A stretch of DNA of 24,792 bases from DATJXG01 sp035500455 (GTDB lineage Bacteria; Acidobacteriota; Terriglobia; Terriglobales; Acidobacteriaceae): contig DATJXG010000186.1 in assembly GCA_035500455.1 (NCBI GenBank), forward strand, positions 1-24,792, read 5' to 3'. The first letter of the stretch is position 1. Every line of letters begins with the position of its first letter. A model generated the notes under the pieces. That model saw nothing but the letters and a program-made list of their open reading frames with translations, searched no databases and was not told where the DNA came from. The translations under genes were made by a program, and so were the position numbers. This document shows, one piece after another, positions 9,432 to 16,999 of the stretch.

Positions 9432-9553
9432 CAGCCGGCTGGGAGCATTTACTTTGGAGTATCCTTGATCGGGTTTCTGCTGCGGTGGCGGGCTGTGCTT
9501 CAGGCCGCGATTACCTCTGTTTACAACCCCATATTTCACCGCGCGAGGGAGAC

Positions 9554-10996
9554 ATGAGCAAATCGCAGAGCCGTCGTGATTTTCTGAAAGTTTCAGGCCT
9601 TGCGGCCAGCGTGGCCGCAAGCGGTGCCTTCACCAGCCTTGCCTCCGCCCGCCCACAACAGAAAAGCGACGCAGCCGCGTCCGCCGGCGATCTGGCAGTC
9701 TGGACCACCACCGGCGATCAGAGGTTGGCGCGCGGACCGGCACTGCAATGGCGCCCGGCCTCGGGTGGCCCTGCGGCTGACGCAGTGCTTCTCGACCCCA
9801 GCGAGCAGTTTCAGGAGATTCTGGGTTTCGGCGCGGCATTCACGGATGCCGCCTGCTACACGTTCAATCGGCTCACCCCCGCGGCGCGAGAGAAGCTGTT
9901 TCATACCCTCTTCCATCCCTCCGAAACGGGGCTGAGCGTCTGCCGCACCTGCATCGGTTCGAGCGACTATTCCACAAAGCTATACAGCTTTGATGAGGGC
10001 GATCCCGACCCTGACCTCACGCGCTTTTCCATCGACCACGACCGGGAATACATCCTTCCCATGCTGCGCGAGGCGCGGAAAGCAAATCCGGACCTGTTCC
10101 TGTTCTCTTCTCCCTGGAGCCCTCCAGGATGGATGAAGGCCAACGGTTCCATGCTGGGCGGTTCCATGCGCCGCAAGTACATGGCAGCCTACGCGGCATA
10201 CTTTCAGAAGTTTCTGCAGGGCTACTCCGCCGCAGGTGTGCCGGTGCAGGCGGTGACGGTGCAGAACGAGGTCGATACCGACCAGGACGGCCGCATGCCC
10301 GCCTGCCTGTGGCCGCAGGAATACGAAGCTGACTTTGTGAGCCAGTATCTCGGCCCCGCGCTGCAAAACAGCGGTACCAAAATCTGGATCATCGACCACA
10401 ACTACAATCTCTGGGGACGCGCCATCGGCGAACTGGAAACCCCCGATGTCCACAAATACACCAACGCCATCGCCTGGCACGGATACGTAGGACAGCCGGA
10501 GTGGATGCTGCGGGTACACGATGCCATCCCAGGGGTGGAAATGTACTGGACCGAGGGCGGGCCCGACTATAAGTCGCCCGATTACGCCACCGACTGGACC
10601 AACTGGAGCAAAACCTTCATCGAAATTCTGCGTTGCTGGTGCCGCTCCATTACCGGCTGGAACCTGGCTCTGGATGAACAGGGCCGCCCCAACATCGGGC
10701 CCTTCTCCTGCGGAGGCCTGGTCACCATCAACTCCGAGAGCAAGGCGGTTTCCTACAGCGGCCAATACTGGGCGTTCGCGCACTTCTCGAGATTCATTCA
10801 GCGCGGCGCCCGGCGCTTCGACTCGCAGAGCAGCGCAAAGGATCTAGCCCACGCAGCATTCCGGAATCCTGACGGGAAGAAAACAGTCGTGCTGGCCAAT
10901 TCCGGCCAAGGGCGGACGTGCGATCTGTGGATGGGTGGAATGGCGGCAAGTGTCGCGCTGGAGAAGGACTCCGTGACGACCATGGTCTGGGATTGA
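9554..10996 (+). CDS. Glycoside hydrolase family 30 (glucosylceramidase-like), Tat-exported
   Basis: This 480-residue retaining beta-glycosidase has a twin-arginine signal: SRRDFLK at residues 6-12, then a weakly hydrophobic stretch and ASA around 30-32, so it is probably exported folded. GFGAAFTDAACYTFNRL (91-107) is the typical GH30 opening. SPWSPPGWMK (186-195) follows. The acid/base is E239 in VTVQNEVD and the nucleophile is E334 in MYWTEGG. WNLALDEQGRPN near 369-380 and a C-terminal beta domain complete the fold. It resembles subfamily GH30_1/3 glucosylceramidases or beta-1,6-glucanases; specificity is uncertain. The ATG at 9554-9556 is chosen over an upstream in-frame start because GAGGGAG precedes it and the Tat motif then sits at the N-terminus. 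Confidence 0.93.
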   Translation: MSKSQSRRDFLKVSGLAASVAASGAFTSLASARPQQKSDAAASAGDLAVWTTTGDQRLARGPALQWRPASGGPAADAVLLDPSEQFQEILGFGAAFTDAACYTFNRLTPAAREKLFHTLFHPSETGLSVCRTCIGSSDYSTKLYSFDEGDPDPDLTRFSIDHDREYILPMLREARKANPDLFLFSSPWSPPGWMKANGSMLGGSMRRKYMAAYAAYFQKFLQGYSAAGVPVQAVTVQNEVDTDQDGRMPACLWPQEYEADFVSQYLGPALQNSGTKIWIIDHNYNLWGRAIGELETPDVHKYTNAIAWHGYVGQPEWMLRVHDAIPGVEMYWTEGGPDYKSPDYATDWTNWSKTFIEILRCWCRSITGWNLALDEQGRPNIGPFSCGGLVTINSESKAVSYSGQYWAFAHFSRFIQRGARRFDSQSSAKDLAHAAFRNPDGKKTVVLANSGQGRTCDLWMGGMAASVALEKDSVTTMVWD

Positions 10997-11006
10997 ACCA
11001 TACCTC

Positions 11007-11057
11007 ATCTCCGCGCGCTCTGCGGCAGTTCTCCGCGTCTCGGCGTTTTAGGGTTTT
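11007..11057. repeat. Interspersed repeat, subfamily 2 (copy 1)
   Basis: It begins ATCTCCGCGCGCTCTGCGGC on the plus strand and fills most of the 89-bp gap between the convergent GH30 and amidase genes. Its first 30 bases match the copy at 16887 at 25 positions and the copy at 23303 at 26 positions by eye. All three share GCAGTTCTC. Confidence 0.75.
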
Positions 11058-11085
11058 GACGCGCTCTGAGAAAGGTACGATCCGG

Positions 11086-13473
11086 CTAGTGCATTCCCGC
11101 CATCTTGCCCGCGCTGCTGGCGATATTGACGCGCTTCACCTGGTCGTTGTAGGCGGCGATGCCTTCGTAGAGCGCTTCCGCGATCTGCTGACGGTAGGCG
11201 GAGTTTTGCAGGCCGGCTTCATCGTCGGGGCTGCTGACGAAGGAAACCTCGGCCAGAATGGCCGGCATGGTGGTCCCGGTCAGGACTACATAGGAAGCTT
11301 CTTTCACTCCGCGATTGCGGCTGCCGTGCGACTCCCGCGACAACTTGTGATAGAGCGCACGCTGCACATCCAGAGCGAAATGCCGCGACTCCTGTACCTT
11401 GGCGCGCAGGTCCACGTTGGTCCAGTCCACGGCCTGCAAGCCGGGAGTGTTCTCATGGCCGCGGGCGTTTATCGAGGAATAGCTTTTCGAGTAGTACGTC
11501 TCCACCCCGCGCGCGGACTTCAGGTCGCTGTAGTTGGCGTGAATGGAAACAAAAGCATCGGCCTGCGAGAGGTTGGCGATCTCTGTGCGTTTTTCCAGGG
11601 GAATGTAGGTATCGTCCTGGCGGGTGTAAATCACCTCCGCCCCCAGGCGCTTCTCAAGCAGCAATCCCAGCCGGGCGACGATATCCAGGGTGAGGTCTTT
11701 CTCCACCAAGCCCGAGCGACCGGTCGTGCCCAGATCCCAACCGCCGTGGCCGGCGTCCAGTGCAATACGCAGCCGCGCGCTGCGCGCGCTCAACGGTGCG
11801 TTGCTCTTCTGTCCGCCGGGCGTAGCCAAGGCCAACGAGGAATCCGGAGCCAGCGGTGCGAACAGGTCGAGCTTGCGGTGCATTCGCGAAGCCGTGCCGA
11901 TCTTGGTAACTTCCACCACCAGCCGGTAGGGATGCGCCTCCAGGCTCACGGAGAAGTTCGGCGAGCCTTTGGTTTCCAGCACCACCCGCGTCACTGTCGG
12001 CGATAACTGCGCCAGCCGCACCCGCACCAGAAGAGCGTCGCCAATTTCCACGGTCCGGCTGATACCAGGGCCCAGCACGGTGTCGTGCAGATCGAAGTAA
12101 ATCCGCTCCGGATCGGTAAGCCGGTGCGCTTCATACTGCACCTGGTCCTGCAGGTCGACCACCACGGTGCTCGAACCTACTGACGACCAGTGGCGCACGC
12201 CAGTTACGAGATGGGGGGCACCCGGCTGGGCCTCTTCCCCGGAGGCTGCATCCTCGCCGCCTTGTTCTGCAGTCGGTGAGGCTGGCGCCGACGCCGGCGC
12301 CGGCGAAGTTTGCTCCGGGGATGTTTGCTTCTCGGCGGCAGCAGGTTCGTGACTGCGGGTTTCCGGTGTCGGGCGCAATAGCCAGATGGTCGCTCCGATT
12401 CCCAAAGCCAACAGAATGCCCAGTACGACGAGCGCCGGCCGCAGCCAGGAAAAATCCGGCTCGTGCGGGTTGGAAGCAAACATCGGAGTCTCGTCCGGTT
12501 CCCGGTGCGTTTCTTCCGCAACTGTGTGGTCCCGCTCGTGCACCTTCAGTGCCGCCTGCAGCTCGTCCAGGCTCGGCATCATCGGTTCAAGCGCCTTGGC
12601 CAAATCCTCTTGTTTTTCGGCTGCAGGCGCGGGTTCAGGACGCACCTCCGGCAAAGGGACAAATGGAGGCAATGCAGGTTCGATCGTTGGTTCTTCCGGA
12701 TCCGGGCGGAGCGCCGACAGAACCAGTTCCGCCAGAAGATTCAGGCTGCGAATATCGCTGTCGTTGAAGCCGTAGGCCTCACTGGAGAAAGCTTCGAGAA
12801 TTCCGATGGTTTCGTCGCGGCTGTTGATGGGAACAGCCACCATGGCTCGCGTGTTCAGCGCGCGGCAGGCTTCTACGTCCACGCGCGGATCGGTCTCGGC
12901 ATCATCGCAGCGAACGATCTGTCCGGTGCGGAAGCAGGCGCCGGAAAATCCCGCGTAGGGATCGAGGACCGCGCCCACGGGCGGCGCTGTACTCCCCGCC
13001 GCGGCACAACACACGGCTTTGTTCTCGCCTTCCGCCAGGGCGATGGCCACGCCATCGGCGCCGGTAATGTTCAGCGCCCGTTCCGCCACCATCTGCAGCA
13101 TCTCGTCGAAGCGAAAGGGTTCCTCGCGGTTCGCAGCATTGTGCGCGCCGCCTTGTTCCTCACGGACCCGGCGTTGCCGAATTTGTTCGTGCAAGGAAGA
13201 AAAAGCCAGCAGAGCCTGTAGGGTCTCGAAACCCGGTGGCGTTGCGCCCCCACTTTCGGGCACGCCGCGACGCCGAGTTACCTCTGGGCTTTCAGTTTCC
13301 GTCAAACCCGGGTTCGGGTTGGGCAGGCTGATACTCATCCAAGAATCGAACCGGGCTTGCCAGGGGGAGAAGCGCCAGTCCCATGTGACTACGTTACAAG
13401 GATTTGCCCGGGTTCGCAATATCTCGTTCATCACCCCAAGCAGCATGTCCTGCCGGTGCCCGGGAGCGGCCAT
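11086..13473 (-). CDS. GAF-domain / AMIN / N-acetylmuramoyl-L-alanine amidase (Amidase_3) fusion
   Basis: This 795-residue protein has an unusual order. A GAF sensor domain (about 120-255) is followed by a Pro/Glu-rich linker, one membrane helix (about 344-366, LRPALVVLGILLALGIGATIWLL) and an Ala/Pro/Glu linker. An AMIN domain (about 422-522) and a zinc amidase (about 568-776) complete it. Amidase ligands are present: H576 in DAGHGG, E591 in GLVEKD, H645 in SIHAN, and the catalytic E742 in AEVSF. The amidase half should cut the MurNAc-L-Ala bond of peptidoglycan, with AMIN targeting it to the wall. The GAF half would be cytoplasmic if the helix is a signal anchor (N-in). No N-terminal signal peptide is seen. 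GGAAGG lies about eight bases before the ATG at 13471-13473; M46 is an alternative start. It is divergent from a small CxxC membrane protein. Confidence 0.9.
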   Translation of the reverse strand: MAAPGHRQDMLLGVMNEILRTRANPCNVVTWDWRFSPWQARFDSWMSISLPNPNPGLTETESPEVTRRRGVPESGGATPPGFETLQALLAFSSLHEQIRQRRVREEQGGAHNAANREEPFRFDEMLQMVAERALNITGADGVAIALAEGENKAVCCAAAGSTAPPVGAVLDPYAGFSGACFRTGQIVRCDDAETDPRVDVEACRALNTRAMVAVPINSRDETIGILEAFSSEAYGFNDSDIRSLNLLAELVLSALRPDPEEPTIEPALPPFVPLPEVRPEPAPAAEKQEDLAKALEPMMPSLDELQAALKVHERDHTVAEETHREPDETPMFASNPHEPDFSWLRPALVVLGILLALGIGATIWLLRPTPETRSHEPAAAEKQTSPEQTSPAPASAPASPTAEQGGEDAASGEEAQPGAPHLVTGVRHWSSVGSSTVVVDLQDQVQYEAHRLTDPERIYFDLHDTVLGPGISRTVEIGDALLVRVRLAQLSPTVTRVVLETKGSPNFSVSLEAHPYRLVVEVTKIGTASRMHRKLDLFAPLAPDSSLALATPGGQKSNAPLSARSARLRIALDAGHGGWDLGTTGRSGLVEKDLTLDIVARLGLLLEKRLGAEVIYTRQDDTYIPLEKRTEIANLSQADAFVSIHANYSDLKSARGVETYYSKSYSSINARGHENTPGLQAVDWTNVDLRAKVQESRHFALDVQRALYHKLSRESHGSRNRGVKEASYVVLTGTTMPAILAEVSFVSSPDDEAGLQNSAYRQQIAEALYEGIAAYNDQVKRVNIASSAGKMAGMH

Positions 13474-13492
13474 TGAATTGCCCTTCCGGCGG

Positions 13493-13521
13493 TTGATCTG
13501 CCCGGAAACTGAGCGTATCCT
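13493..13521 (+). promoter_or_regulatory. Putative sigma-70-type promoter of the small CxxC protein
   Basis: TTGATC (13493-13498) and TATCCT (13516-13521) are separated by 17 bp, about 30 bp before the GTG at 13554. The match is moderate and rests on consensus comparison only. It overlaps the leader of the divergent amidase gene, so both genes may share control. Confidence 0.4.
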
Positions 13522-13553
13522 GCTATTCTAGAAGTGGTTACAGGCTGTGGCAG

Positions 13554-13862
13554 GTGAGTAACGAAAATCGGAGGTCGCGCTGGCTGTGGCCAGCGAGTCT
13601 GCTGACTACCGGCTTGGCAGGGGCGGCGGTTGTGCTTTTCCGCGGTTGCTGGCACCGCCGCATGAGTTGGCCGGTCCGCGCCCAGGACCGCTCTTATCAG
13701 GTTTGTCTGGGCTGCGGCATCAAGCGCTTGTTCGACGAGACCGCCTTCCAGGCCTACGGGCCGTATAGCTACGATCTCAATCGCCTGATTACCTGGGGCC
13801 GCGCTCACCAGAAACCCCTTACCGACGACGAAGTCCCTCCCCAACAGCGTCCCGCCTCCTGA
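13554..13862 (+). CDS. Small membrane protein with CxxC motif, unknown function
   Basis: This 102-residue protein starts with GTG. A basic N-terminus (NENRRSRW) precedes one membrane helix (about 11-29, LWPASLLTTGLAGAAVVLF). A GCWHRRMSWP segment follows, then YQVCLGCGIKRLFDE with C51 and C54, and a conserved-looking AYGPYSYDLNRLI (67-79). The CxxC could be half of a zinc-ribbon site or a redox pair; no second pair is present. I recall similar uncharacterised small proteins in Acidobacteriota but assign no function. It is divergent from the GAF-amidase gene, 80 bp apart, with a plausible promoter at the right distance. The start is uncertain because the Shine-Dalgarno is weak; an ATG at 13662 would remove the helix. 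Confidence 0.65.
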   Translation: MSNENRRSRWLWPASLLTTGLAGAAVVLFRGCWHRRMSWPVRAQDRSYQVCLGCGIKRLFDETAFQAYGPYSYDLNRLITWGRAHQKPLTDDEVPPQQRPAS

Positions 13863-13962
13863 TCGCGGTCCGCCTGCGAAGCTTTCTTCAAATTAGCTGT
13901 GAGCTATGACGGGGTTCCCACGTCGAAGAGCGGCGGTGCCAAGCCGAGCGCGGAGCGGGGCG

Positions 13963-14643
13963 TTACAGTTCAGCGCCGGGGCGGAAGTATTCCCGCTCCA
14001 GCCACAGTTGCAGGTCGCGCTTGTGAGTTTCCTTAAGATCGAGAAAGCGGATTCCCGTCCCGGCATCTGCGTCTGTCCATGCCACTGTTCCGGTTACGCC
14101 GATGGTCGCATCGGTCCCCGGCAACGCGAACCTCAGCTTGATGGGTTCGCTGGCCGGCAGGCTCTTCTGAGCGCGAATACGTGTGCCTCCCTGGCTCAGG
14201 TTGATGAGATGAACCTTGATGCGCTTCCCTGACTTCAGCGCCACCGTGGCCGGCAAGTCCAGGAACTGCCGGTGATAGCGCAGCCGGCCGTTCAGGATCA
14301 TGTTGCGCGCCGCCGAAAGGGTATGCACCGCGCGTTCCACCGAGATTGGCTTCTCCACCATGAAAGTCGCGCCCGCGGTTGCTAATTGATTCTTGCGCGA
14401 ACCGCTGGCGATCAATACCGGCGCGGAGTTGGGCAGTCCGGCCTGCAGCTTGTCGAGAAAGTTCCGGCTGCCGTCGGTATCGCAATCCACGATGAGCGCG
14501 TCGATCTTGCTTTTTGCCAGCTTGCCCCAGGCAAGGTCCGGCTTCGCTTCCACTTCCACATCGATATGCAATCCGCTGAGAATGCACTCCAGCACGCTGA
14601 CTTCCTGCCAATCACCAGAAACAATCATGGACGAAAGAGACAT
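13963..14643 (-). CDS. Receiver-like plus PilZ domain protein
   Basis: This 226-residue protein has two parts. Residues 1-115 look like a response-regulator receiver: a central strand DALIVDCD with D53 or D55 where the phosphorylated Asp would lie, and a VEKP motif (K98-P99) at the usual lysine position. The N-terminal acidic pair is missing (MIVSGDWQE), so phosphorylation is doubtful. Residues 118-222 form a PilZ domain, a c-di-GMP-binding fold, with INLSQGG (147-153) matching the (D/N)xSxxG motif. The arginine motif is degenerate: GRLRYHR at 119-125 has no exact RxxxR. It is probably a cytoplasmic effector linked to c-di-GMP, possibly for polysaccharide or motility. AGGTG lies five bases before the ATG at 14641-14643. 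Monocistronic by appearance. Confidence 0.85.
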   Translation of the reverse strand: MSLSSMIVSGDWQEVSVLECILSGLHIDVEVEAKPDLAWGKLAKSKIDALIVDCDTDGSRNFLDKLQAGLPNSAPVLIASGSRKNQLATAGATFMVEKPISVERAVHTLSAARNMILNGRLRYHRQFLDLPATVALKSGKRIKVHLINLSQGGTRIRAQKSLPASEPIKLRFALPGTDATIGVTGTVAWTDADAGTGIRFLDLKETHKRDLQLWLEREYFRPGAEL

Positions 14644-14808
14644 GGGCTCACCTGCCAGGCCGGAAACGGGCCGTAGTTTTACCGAGTCAATAATCGCGGG
14701 AGGGCTTTCGGACTATTTGGACGCTGCTTGCTGCTTCTCACCCGCCCAGGCGTTGCAAGCAACGTCCCAACGGGCTTGCTGCCACTACGGCCAGAGACGA
14801 AGAGACTG

Positions 14809-15765
14809 CTACACAGTTACCAGTTTGTCCTGCGTCTTGTACCACTCGATGGTGCGACGCAGGCCTTCTTCGAAATTCACTTGCGGCTGATATCCCAGAT
14901 GTTTCTTCGAGGCCGCCAGATCAGCCAGAGAATGCTTCACATCGCCGGCCCGTTCCGGCCCGTACTTCAATTCACCCTTGAAGCCGGTTAACTTCTTGAG
15001 CACGCGGAAGGTTTCATTCAGATCGATGCGCTCACCGATCGCCACGTTGAACACGCGCCCCGCAACTTCCTTGGCGTCCGCTTTGCAGGCCAGCAGATTG
15101 GCGTGCACCACGTTGTCCACGTAAGTGAAATCGCGGCTCTGCTTGCCGTCGCCGAAGCACATCGGCTGTTCGCCCTTCAGCATTTGCGTCGTGAACTTGG
15201 CCAGCACGCCGGAATATTGCGAGGTCGGGTCCTGCCGGGGCCCGAAAATATTGAAGTAGCGCAACGAGACGGTCTCCAGCCCGTAGCAGCGGTAGAACGA
15301 AGTCAGGTAATATTCGCAGGCCAGCTTGGCCACGGCATAAGGAGAAATCGGGCTGGGCAGCATGTCTTCGCGCTTGGGAAGAGTCGGGGTGTCGCCGTAG
15401 GCAGCGGAAGAAGCCGCGAACACCAGGCGCTTGACCTTCGCGTCGCGCGCCGCCACCAGCACGTTCAAGGTGCCATCGACATTGGCGGCGTTATTGCCCA
15501 ACGGGTCGTTGACTGATTTGGGCACCGAGGGAATCGCTGCCTCGTGGAAGACGTAGTCGACGCCACGGCAGGCGCGATGCATCGCGTCCAGATCGACAAC
15601 GTCGGCTTGCTGGAAATCCATCCTGGAGCGGATCTCTTCAAGGTTCTCCATCTTGCCGCTGGAAAGGTTGTCGATTCCACGCACCTGATCGCCCTGCGCC
15701 AGCACCGCCCGCGCCAACGCCGAACCGATGAAGCCTGCAACTCCGGTGATTAGGTAAGTGCTCAT
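14809..15765 (-). CDS. NAD-dependent epimerase/dehydratase (UDP-GlcNAc/UDP-sugar 4-epimerase-like, WbpP/TviC type)
   Basis: This 318-residue extended short-chain dehydrogenase has the NAD-binding GVAGFIG at 8-14 and catalytic YAVAK with Y143 and K147. ASSAAYGD (118-125) supplies the serine. The segments SVNDPLGNNAANVDGTLNVL, RYFNIFGPRQDP and SRDFTYVDNVV are typical of UDP-N-acetylglucosamine or UDP-glucuronate 4-epimerases that feed surface polysaccharides; GDP-mannose or dTDP-glucose dehydratases are less likely. The exact sugar cannot be read from sequence. The ATG at 15763-15765 has no strong Shine-Dalgarno. It lies 80 bp downstream of engB on the same strand, so cotranscription is possible. 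Together with the GDP-mannose genes at the left edge it suggests investment in envelope glycans. Confidence 0.88.
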   Translation of the reverse strand: MSTYLITGVAGFIGSALARAVLAQGDQVRGIDNLSSGKMENLEEIRSRMDFQQADVVDLDAMHRACRGVDYVFHEAAIPSVPKSVNDPLGNNAANVDGTLNVLVAARDAKVKRLVFAASSAAYGDTPTLPKREDMLPSPISPYAVAKLACEYYLTSFYRCYGLETVSLRYFNIFGPRQDPTSQYSGVLAKFTTQMLKGEQPMCFGDGKQSRDFTYVDNVVHANLLACKADAKEVAGRVFNVAIGERIDLNETFRVLKKLTGFKGELKYGPERAGDVKHSLADLAASKKHLGYQPQVNFEEGLRRTIEWYKTQDKLVTV

Positions 15766-15845
15766 GGCAAGTTCATGATAGCGGATTGCGCACCCACGTC
15801 ATCTATCGGAAGGACACCAAAGTAATCACCCCCCATCCGGGCCAT

Positions 15846-16460
15846 TTACACCGCGGCGACATTGGAGTCGTCTTTTTTTACCGCGCCGCGAATCTCGCGC
15901 CACAGTTCTTCGCGCCCCAGCCCAGTGCGCGCCGAGTAGGAAATGATTCGCGCCGGCGCAAACTCGCGCTGCAGGTCGTCCAGGGATTTTCTGGCCTGGT
16001 TGCCCGAGAGCTTGTCGGTCTTGGTGGCAACAATCACGAAGGGCCGCCCCGCGGCACGAAGAAATTGTACGAGCTGCTGATCGCTCTGCTGCGGCGGGAC
16101 GTTGGCATCCACCAGGGCGAGGCAAAGCGCGAGGCAGGATCGAGTCTGCAGATAGGGCTCGATGAAGCCCGGCCATTGCGACGAAACCGCGCGCGGCACC
16201 CGCGCATAGCCGTAGCCGGGGAGATCGGCGAACAACATGTCAGGCCGCGGGTTTCCCGGCCAGCGGATTTCAAAAAAATTGATCGACTGGGTTCGCCCGG
16301 GCGTGGAACTGGTGCGCGCGATTTTGTGGTTTACCAGGGAATTGAGCAGATGCGACTTGCCAACGTTCGAGCGCCCCAGAAACGCAATCTCCGGGACCAC
16401 GGGCGCGGGGAAGTGGTCCACATGAGTTGCCGCAAGAAGGAACCGGGCCAGGACGCGCAT
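15846..16460 (-). CDS. engB: Ribosome biogenesis GTP-binding protein EngB (YsxC/YihA)
   Basis: This 204-residue GTPase is needed for large ribosomal subunit assembly in bacteria. The G1 loop is GRSNVGKS (29-36), preceded by the family-typical PEIAF. SSTPGRTQSINFFE covers G2, G3 is DLPGYGYA (79-86), G4 is TKTD (146-149), and SARTGLGREELW holds G5. The length matches the family (about 200). The ATG at 16458-16460 has no good ribosome-binding site, but the distance from the start to PEIAF is normal. It sits between a small membrane protein and an NDP-sugar epimerase, all leftward; its position near lon fits the frequent lon-engB neighbourhood in other bacteria. Confidence 0.95.
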   Translation of the reverse strand: MRVLARFLLAATHVDHFPAPVVPEIAFLGRSNVGKSHLLNSLVNHKIARTSSTPGRTQSINFFEIRWPGNPRPDMLFADLPGYGYARVPRAVSSQWPGFIEPYLQTRSCLALCLALVDANVPPQQSDQQLVQFLRAAGRPFVIVATKTDKLSGNQARKSLDDLQREFAPARIISYSARTGLGREELWREIRGAVKKDDSNVAAV

Positions 16461-16561
16461 AAAACAGTTTGCCGGTTCAGGCGGGAGGTTGGCAAGCCGC
16501 TCGGATGCTGACGTTGGCGTCCTTGACCGTGCGTCGCTTGTAATCGAGCCCAGAATTCAGT

Positions 16562-16593
16562 GGCGCTCCCGCACGGGCGGGGACGCCCGCGCC
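16562..16593. repeat. GC-rich hairpin repeat
   Basis: CGGGCG (16574-16579) pairs perfectly with CGCCCG (16584-16589) around a GGGA loop. Short GGCGC and CGCC flanks can extend it partly. It lies just past the stop of the small membrane protein gene. No U-tract follows on either strand, so it looks like a dispersed palindromic repeat rather than a normal terminator. Confidence 0.55.
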
Positions 16594-16599
16594 TATATT

Positions 16600-16833
16600 T
16601 CACTCCAGGCCCAGCGGTTTCTTGTGGTCGACATCTGCTTCCTTCACTGGCCGCAGCCGGTGCCACAAGTAAAGCCCGCCCGCAACCAAAATCCCGATCC
16701 CAAAGCTGATGAAGAAAAATACCCGATACGGCGGCAGGGCGACGAGAAGAATCGCCACCACCGCTACCGCAATGATCAACCCCAGCGCACCCTTGAGCGG
16801 GCGGGAAGGCTCCGGCTGCGGATTGGTCTCCAT
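16600..16833 (-). CDS. Small two-helix membrane protein of unknown function
   Basis: This 77-residue protein has a polar N-terminus (METNPQPEPSRPLKG) and two hydrophobic segments: about 15-33 (GALGLIIAVAVVAILLVAL) and about 38-57 (VFFFISFGIGILVAGGLYLW). A charged C-terminus (RLRPVKEADVDHKKPLGLE) follows. GGAGG lies six bases before the ATG at 16831-16833, a strong start. It lies between lon and engB on the same strand, but the lon terminator precedes it, so it probably has its own promoter. No family recognised. Confidence 0.75.
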   Translation of the reverse strand: METNPQPEPSRPLKGALGLIIAVAVVAILLVALPPYRVFFFISFGIGILVAGGLYLWHRLRPVKEADVDHKKPLGLE

Positions 16834-16886
16834 CAGGCACCTCCATCGGGCTCAGCCAAGGCAGATTGTACAGCCGTAGCCAAGCC

Positions 16887-16937
16887 ATCTCCGCGTCCTC
16901 AGCAGCAGTTCTCAGCGACCACGGCGTTTCAAGGTTT
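16887..16937. repeat. Interspersed repeat, subfamily 2 (copy 2)
   Basis: It begins ATCTCCGCGTCCTCAGCAGC on the plus strand and shares GCAGTTCTC and GGCGTTT with the copy at 11007. It lies immediately beyond the lon terminator in the gap to the small membrane protein gene. Confidence 0.7.
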
Positions 16938-16950
16938 GTTCTTTCCCACC

Positions 16951-16978
16951 AAAAATCAAAGGCCCGCAAGAGCGGGCC
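16951..16978 (-). terminator. Rho-independent terminator of lon
   Basis: On the minus strand GGCCCGC, loop TCTT, GCGGGCC forms a perfect 7-bp GC stem (16961-16978). It is followed by TTTGATTTTT (16951-16960). It lies about 20 bases past the lon stop codon, so it is well placed to end lon transcription. Confidence 0.88.
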
Positions 16979-16999
16979 AGTCTGCCTCTTCGGAGGTAT

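Noticed and set aside
9485..9553. Upstream in-frame start for the GH30 protein
   Set aside because: It would put 23 residues before the Tat motif and has no Shine-Dalgarno; the ATG at 9554 has GAGGGAG upstream.
10918..12006. Plus-strand frame covering the GH30 end and the amidase domain
   Set aside because: It overlaps two well-supported genes and reads as an antisense shadow of the amidase catalytic domain.
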